Shown here piece by piece: positions 61,576-64,000 of a stretch of 64,000 bases of DNA. The DNA comes from Spirulina subsalsa FACHB-351 (GTDB lineage: Bacteria > Cyanobacteriota > Cyanobacteriia > Cyanobacteriales > Spirulinaceae). The position numbers and the translations under genes were made by a program. The stretch is taken from positions 1 to 64,000 of the forward strand of contig NZ_JAIHOM010000006.1 in the NCBI RefSeq assembly GCF_026130165.1, written 5' to 3'. Below the pieces are notes generated by a model that had not been told where the DNA came from, did no database searches, and saw only the letters and a program-made list of their open reading frames with translations. The stretch's first letter is position 1; every line of letters begins with the position of its first letter.

Positions 61576-61995
61576 GTGCTGCGTTTCACCCATCGCCCTC
61601 GTTTCCTAACCCTACTCTACCTCCTCCTGATCATTACCCTTGGGTTATCTGCAAAATTTTATCAGGGGTGGGGTTCGGCCTGGGTCAATGATTCCTTTAG
61701 CAGCATCTTCTATGAGATGGCCTGGTGTTTGGTCTTTTTCCTGCTTTTCCCCCGTCGTCAAGCCATTTGGCCCATCGCTCTCGGGGTCTTCCTCGGCACA
61801 TCGATTTTAGAGTTTCTCCAACTCTGGCATCCCCCTTGGTTACAGGCCATTCGTGCCACTCTCCTCGGTCGTCTGATTTTGGGGGTTGCTTTCGATTGGT
61901 CAGATTTTATTTATTACATCATCGGCAGTATTGCAGGGGGTTTCCTCCTCCAACACATTGGGAATGTGACATCCTCCCCCTCTAGCAAAGCTTAG
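61576..61995 (+). CDS. DUF2809 membrane protein
   Basis: A 139-residue protein with four transmembrane helices, of the DUF2809 family (FYQGWGSAWVNDSFSSIFYEMAW, FLGTSILEFLQLWHPPWLQAIRATLLGRLILGVAFDWSDFIYYIIG). The E-x-x-Q-x-W and L-G-x-x-x-x-F-D-x-x-D motifs are conserved in the family; the function is unknown. It starts at GTG 61576. Its last residues (SSPSSKA) are read from a C-rich hairpin. Confidence 0.85.
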   Translation: MLRFTHRPRFLTLLYLLLIITLGLSAKFYQGWGSAWVNDSFSSIFYEMAWCLVFFLLFPRRQAIWPIALGVFLGTSILEFLQLWHPPWLQAIRATLLGRLILGVAFDWSDFIYYIIGSIAGGFLLQHIGNVTSSPSSKA

Positions 61996-62001
61996 AGGGG
62001 G
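61976..62001. terminator. Hairpin between convergent DUF2809 and futA genes
   Basis: CCCCCTCTA (61976-61984) pairs with TAGAGGGGG (61993-62001) over an 8-nt loop. The preceding GACATCCT gives it an IS200/IS605-end appearance. It can terminate either convergent gene, although the U-tract is poor. Confidence 0.5.
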
Positions 62002-62056
62002 AAATTTGAATTGATAATTATTAACTATCAATTATCAATTCCTGTTGCGTGACCGC

Positions 62057-63127
62057 TTATTTCCAGCCCACTTGATCCATCAGTCTCACAGCATCAGCAT
62101 TCCGTTCACCGTAGACCTCCACATTCAGACCGGATGCTTGGAAATCGCCAAAACCTTTGACAAACTCGTTCTCTTCCACGTTTGCCGTCACCGGATATTC
62201 ATTGTTTGCCGAGGCAAAGATTTTTTGCGCTTCTGGGGTGGTGAGAAATTCGAGGAACGTTACCGCATTTTCCTTATTGGGTGCATTGGCCACGACACCC
62301 GCACCACTCACATTAATATGAGTCCCTCCGGTGTCTTGGTTGGGGAAAAAGACGGCGATGTTGGCGGTAACTTCCCGGTCTTTGGGGTCTTCAGATGCCA
62401 GGAGACGACCCACATAATAACTATTGGCGATCGCAACATCACATTGTCCCGAGGCAACCGCTTGAATTTGAGCCGTATCATTACCCTCGGGATCCCGGGC
62501 AAAGTTAGCCACTAAACCCCTTAACCATGTTTCTGTTCGTTCCGTCCCCCATTCTTCCAATTTCGCAGCCACCAGAGACTGATTATAAATATTACTAGAA
62601 CTGCGCATACAAACCCGTCCCTGCCATTGGGGTTCCGCCAGTGCCTCATAGGTGGAAAGTTCGTCCGGTTGGACTTTATCGGTGTTATAGACGATAATCC
62701 GAGCGCGTTTGGTCAGAGCAAACCAGTAACCCTCATCCTCCCGCAAATTCTCGGGAATCGCCGCCTTGAGAGTCGCCGAAGAAACAGGCTGAAAAACCCC
62801 CGCTTCTTGGGCTTGCCACAGGTTGCCCGCATCCACTGTCATAAACACATCGGCCGGACTGTTCGCCCCTTCACTTTGAATCCGTTCTAGCAATTCTTCC
62901 GCTTTCCCCTCAATCACATTCACCTTAATCCCTGTGGCTTCAGTAAATTGGCTATAGAGGTCTGAATCCACGTCATAGTGACGGGCGGTGTATAGGTTCA
63001 CTTCTCCCTCCCCACTGGGGCGGCCTGCGGTGTCTGTGGGGGCTTCGGTCGTCGTCGCACAGCCTGTTCCCCACAACATCACGAGTCCAGCGCTTAAGGT
63101 GAGGATGTGTTTCCGGTTAATGGTCAT
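62057..63127 (-). CDS. futA: Iron(III) ABC transporter substrate-binding lipoprotein (FutA/IdiA)
   Basis: A 356-residue periplasmic iron-binding protein. A signal peptide with lipobox (LVMLWGTGC, Cys ~22) is followed by EVNLYTARHYDVDSDLYSQF, the start of FutA, with its iron-contacting Tyr and His. Further Tyr ligands lie in NSYYVGRLL. ANIAVFFPNQDTGGTHINVSGAGVVANAPNKENAVTFLEFL is the typical C-lobe. It feeds FutB/FutC for Fe3+ import, or protects photosystem II as IdiA. I chose ATG 63127; a TTG lies four codons upstream. No Fur box is identified with confidence. Confidence 0.92.
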   Translation of the reverse strand: MTINRKHILTLSAGLVMLWGTGCATTTEAPTDTAGRPSGEGEVNLYTARHYDVDSDLYSQFTEATGIKVNVIEGKAEELLERIQSEGANSPADVFMTVDAGNLWQAQEAGVFQPVSSATLKAAIPENLREDEGYWFALTKRARIIVYNTDKVQPDELSTYEALAEPQWQGRVCMRSSSNIYNQSLVAAKLEEWGTERTETWLRGLVANFARDPEGNDTAQIQAVASGQCDVAIANSYYVGRLLASEDPKDREVTANIAVFFPNQDTGGTHINVSGAGVVANAPNKENAVTFLEFLTTPEAQKIFASANNEYPVTANVEENEFVKGFGDFQASGLNVEVYGERNADAVRLMDQVGWK

Positions 63128-63283
63128 GATTCGTCTCAACGGTTTTTTGCTTTGCGATTTCTTATTGTACGCTTAATGCGACAAATTCTTAATTAAATAG
63201 CAAAATTTTTTCTAAAAATTTGCAAAAAGGGCGAGGGTAAGGGGCGGGGATAAAATGGAGAGGGTTCAATCGAGGAGAAAACA

Positions 63284-63554
63284 TTGCTAGAAGAACGGGC
63301 GTACTGGTTAGCGTGGTTAAAAGTGGAGGGAGTGGGGGCAGTATTAAGCCAACGTCTCTATGAGTATTTCGGCAGTTTAGGCAAGGCGTGGGGCTGAAAT
63401 TATTGGGGGCGATTGAGGGGGGGCGATCGCACATTGACCCAGAAAACTACTCAAAGATTGTCAAGACAAAGGGTTTCAGTTTTGGATTCCCCCGGATCCC
63501 GAATCCCCCCGGTTATTGCTAGATATTCCTAGTTTACCCCCCATCTCCCGAGAT
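63284..63554 (+). pseudogene. dprA: dprA (DNA processing protein A) remnant
   Basis: From TTG 63284, with GAGGAG upstream, the frame reads LLEERAYWLAWLKVEGVGAVLSQRLYEYFGSLGKAWG-stop, the N-terminus of DprA. After a frameshift the sequence resumes, and near 63478 a third frame gives FQFWIPPDPESPRLLLDIPSLPPISR, the conserved segment before the Rossmann domain. Homology stops exactly where a 66-bp palindromic element begins (63555). The catalytic-fold DprA domain is absent, so the gene is dead; DprA loads RecA on incoming DNA in transformation. Confidence 0.85.
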
Positions 63555-63620
63555 GAGAAACCGGGTTTTTGCTAAGGTGTACCGAGAAAACTAGACATTG
63601 AACGCAACCCGGTTTCTGGC
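63555..63620. repeat. 66-bp palindrome-ended dispersed element (copy 2)
   Basis: Matches 36719-36784 at 62 of 66 positions, with arms GAGAAACCGGGTTTTTGC and GCAACCCGGTTTCTGGC. It abuts the broken end of the dprA remnant. Confidence 0.85.
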
Positions 63621-63639
63621 GAGAAACTGGCTAGAGTTA

Positions 63640-63670
63640 GGCGCCCAAGCGCAACTACGAACCTGATTTC
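63640..63670 (+). repeat. GCGCAACTACGAACC-type dispersed element (copy)
   Basis: GGCGCCCAAGCGCAACTACGAACCTGATTT repeats the element at 34122-34152. The GCGC-ccaa-GCGC part can fold on itself. It is followed by gactcccc-type repeats and then the hsdM start. Confidence 0.75.
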
Positions 63671-63712
63671 TGACTCCCCCTTTCCTGTACTTAAACATTA
63701 ATCTCAGAAAAA

Positions 63713-64000
63713 ATGGCTGTTAAAAAAACCCAACTCTATAGTTCCCTCTGGGCAGGTTGTGACGAACTCCGGGGGGGAATGGATGCCTCCCAATATAAGG
63801 ATTATGTCCTCACCCTGCTATTCCTTAAATACGTTTCTGATAAATATGCCGGGAAACCCAACGGCCTGATTATTGTTCCCCAAGGAGCCGCCTTTAGCGA
63901 CTTGGTGAAGCTGAAAGGTGATAAAGAAATCGGCGATAAAATTAACAAAGTTATCGACAACCTCGCCGCCGAAAATGACCTTAAAGGCGTGATTGATATT
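63713..64000 (+). CDS. hsdM: Type I restriction-modification methyltransferase subunit HsdM, 3' partial
   Basis: Ninety-six codons are visible before the right edge. MAVKKTQLYSSLWAGCDELRGGMDASQYKDYVLTLLFLKYVSDKYAG is the N-terminal helical domain of HsdM (HsdM_N), which contacts the HsdS specificity subunit. The SAM-binding domain with NPPF lies outside the window. It starts a probable hsdM-hsdS-hsdR locus, right after the dprA remnant and two dispersed repeats. Confidence 0.92.
   Translation, partial: MAVKKTQLYSSLWAGCDELRGGMDASQYKDYVLTLLFLKYVSDKYAGKPNGLIIVPQGAAFSDLVKLKGDKEIGDKINKVIDNLAAENDLKGVIDI

Overview
This window is cyanobacterial chromosome. The evidence is the dense scatter of HIP1 octamers (GCGATCGC) in genes on both strands, carboxysome shell genes ccmK3-ccmK4, the nitrogen regulator pipX next to pipY, the circadian/photosynthesis response regulator rpaA, the lycopene cyclase cruA, a carotenoid oxygenase, and bidirectional-hydrogenase maturation genes. 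ccmK3/K4 point to a beta-cyanobacterium. Heptameric and octameric short tandem repeats (gataatt, ctattcc, gggagcag) fill many intergenic gaps, as in filamentous or Oscillatoria-like genomes; I cannot name the genus. Both ends cut genes: a CIA30-family protein on the left and hsdM on the right.

Layout. 1-5 kb: CIA30 gene end, a YkvA protein, cbiM-cbiN under a cobalamin riboswitch, a small peptidoglycan-binding protein, then a DAHP synthase gene (aroF) preceded by what looks like a complete transcription attenuator with an aromatic-rich leader peptide. 5-16.7 kb, mostly minus strand: cruA, then pipX-pipY-sepF-(Uma2)-proC, a 2H phosphoesterase, holA, a glycosyltransferase and a carotenoid oxygenase. 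17-30 kb: sdhA, a multi-PAS histidine kinase, twin DUF1963 genes, an ABC exporter with a kinase-like tail, rpaA, an alpha/beta hydrolase and a PEP-synthase-like enzyme. 30-41 kb: a YraQ/TIGR03943 membrane-protein operon, a GGDEF-EAL protein, pgsA, rsmB, and an HTH-NACHT NTPase that may be a defence protein. 41-48.8 kb: fatty-acid hydroxylase, NUDIX, tRNA-Phe, PAS-PAS-adenylate cyclase, ABC-2 permease, FAH-family hydrolase, rpsF and a Ca2+/cation antiporter.

49-56 kb is the most coherent functional block. The fermentative adhE is followed by a tightly packed operon: thioredoxin-like [2Fe-2S] ferredoxin, PAS protein, SpoIIE/PP2C-type phosphatase, hoxW, hypA, hypB. The first three resemble regulatory genes that accompany [FeFe]-hydrogenases in Firmicutes. 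Here they are joined to [NiFe]-hydrogenase maturation, suggesting a redox-sensing phosphatase switch tied to dark fermentation. 56-64 kb: two histidine-kinase/receiver proteins, an MFS transporter, ccmK3-ccmK4, a DUF2993 protein, a DUF2809 protein, the iron-binding protein futA, a broken dprA and the start of a type I restriction-modification locus.

Small non-autonomous repeats are active players. Two MITE-like inverted-repeat elements, a 66-bp palindromic element, a dispersed GCGCAACTACGAACC element and IS200/IS605-like hairpins sit at gene ends. In places they supply stop codons (proC, cruA) or truncate a gene (dprA).
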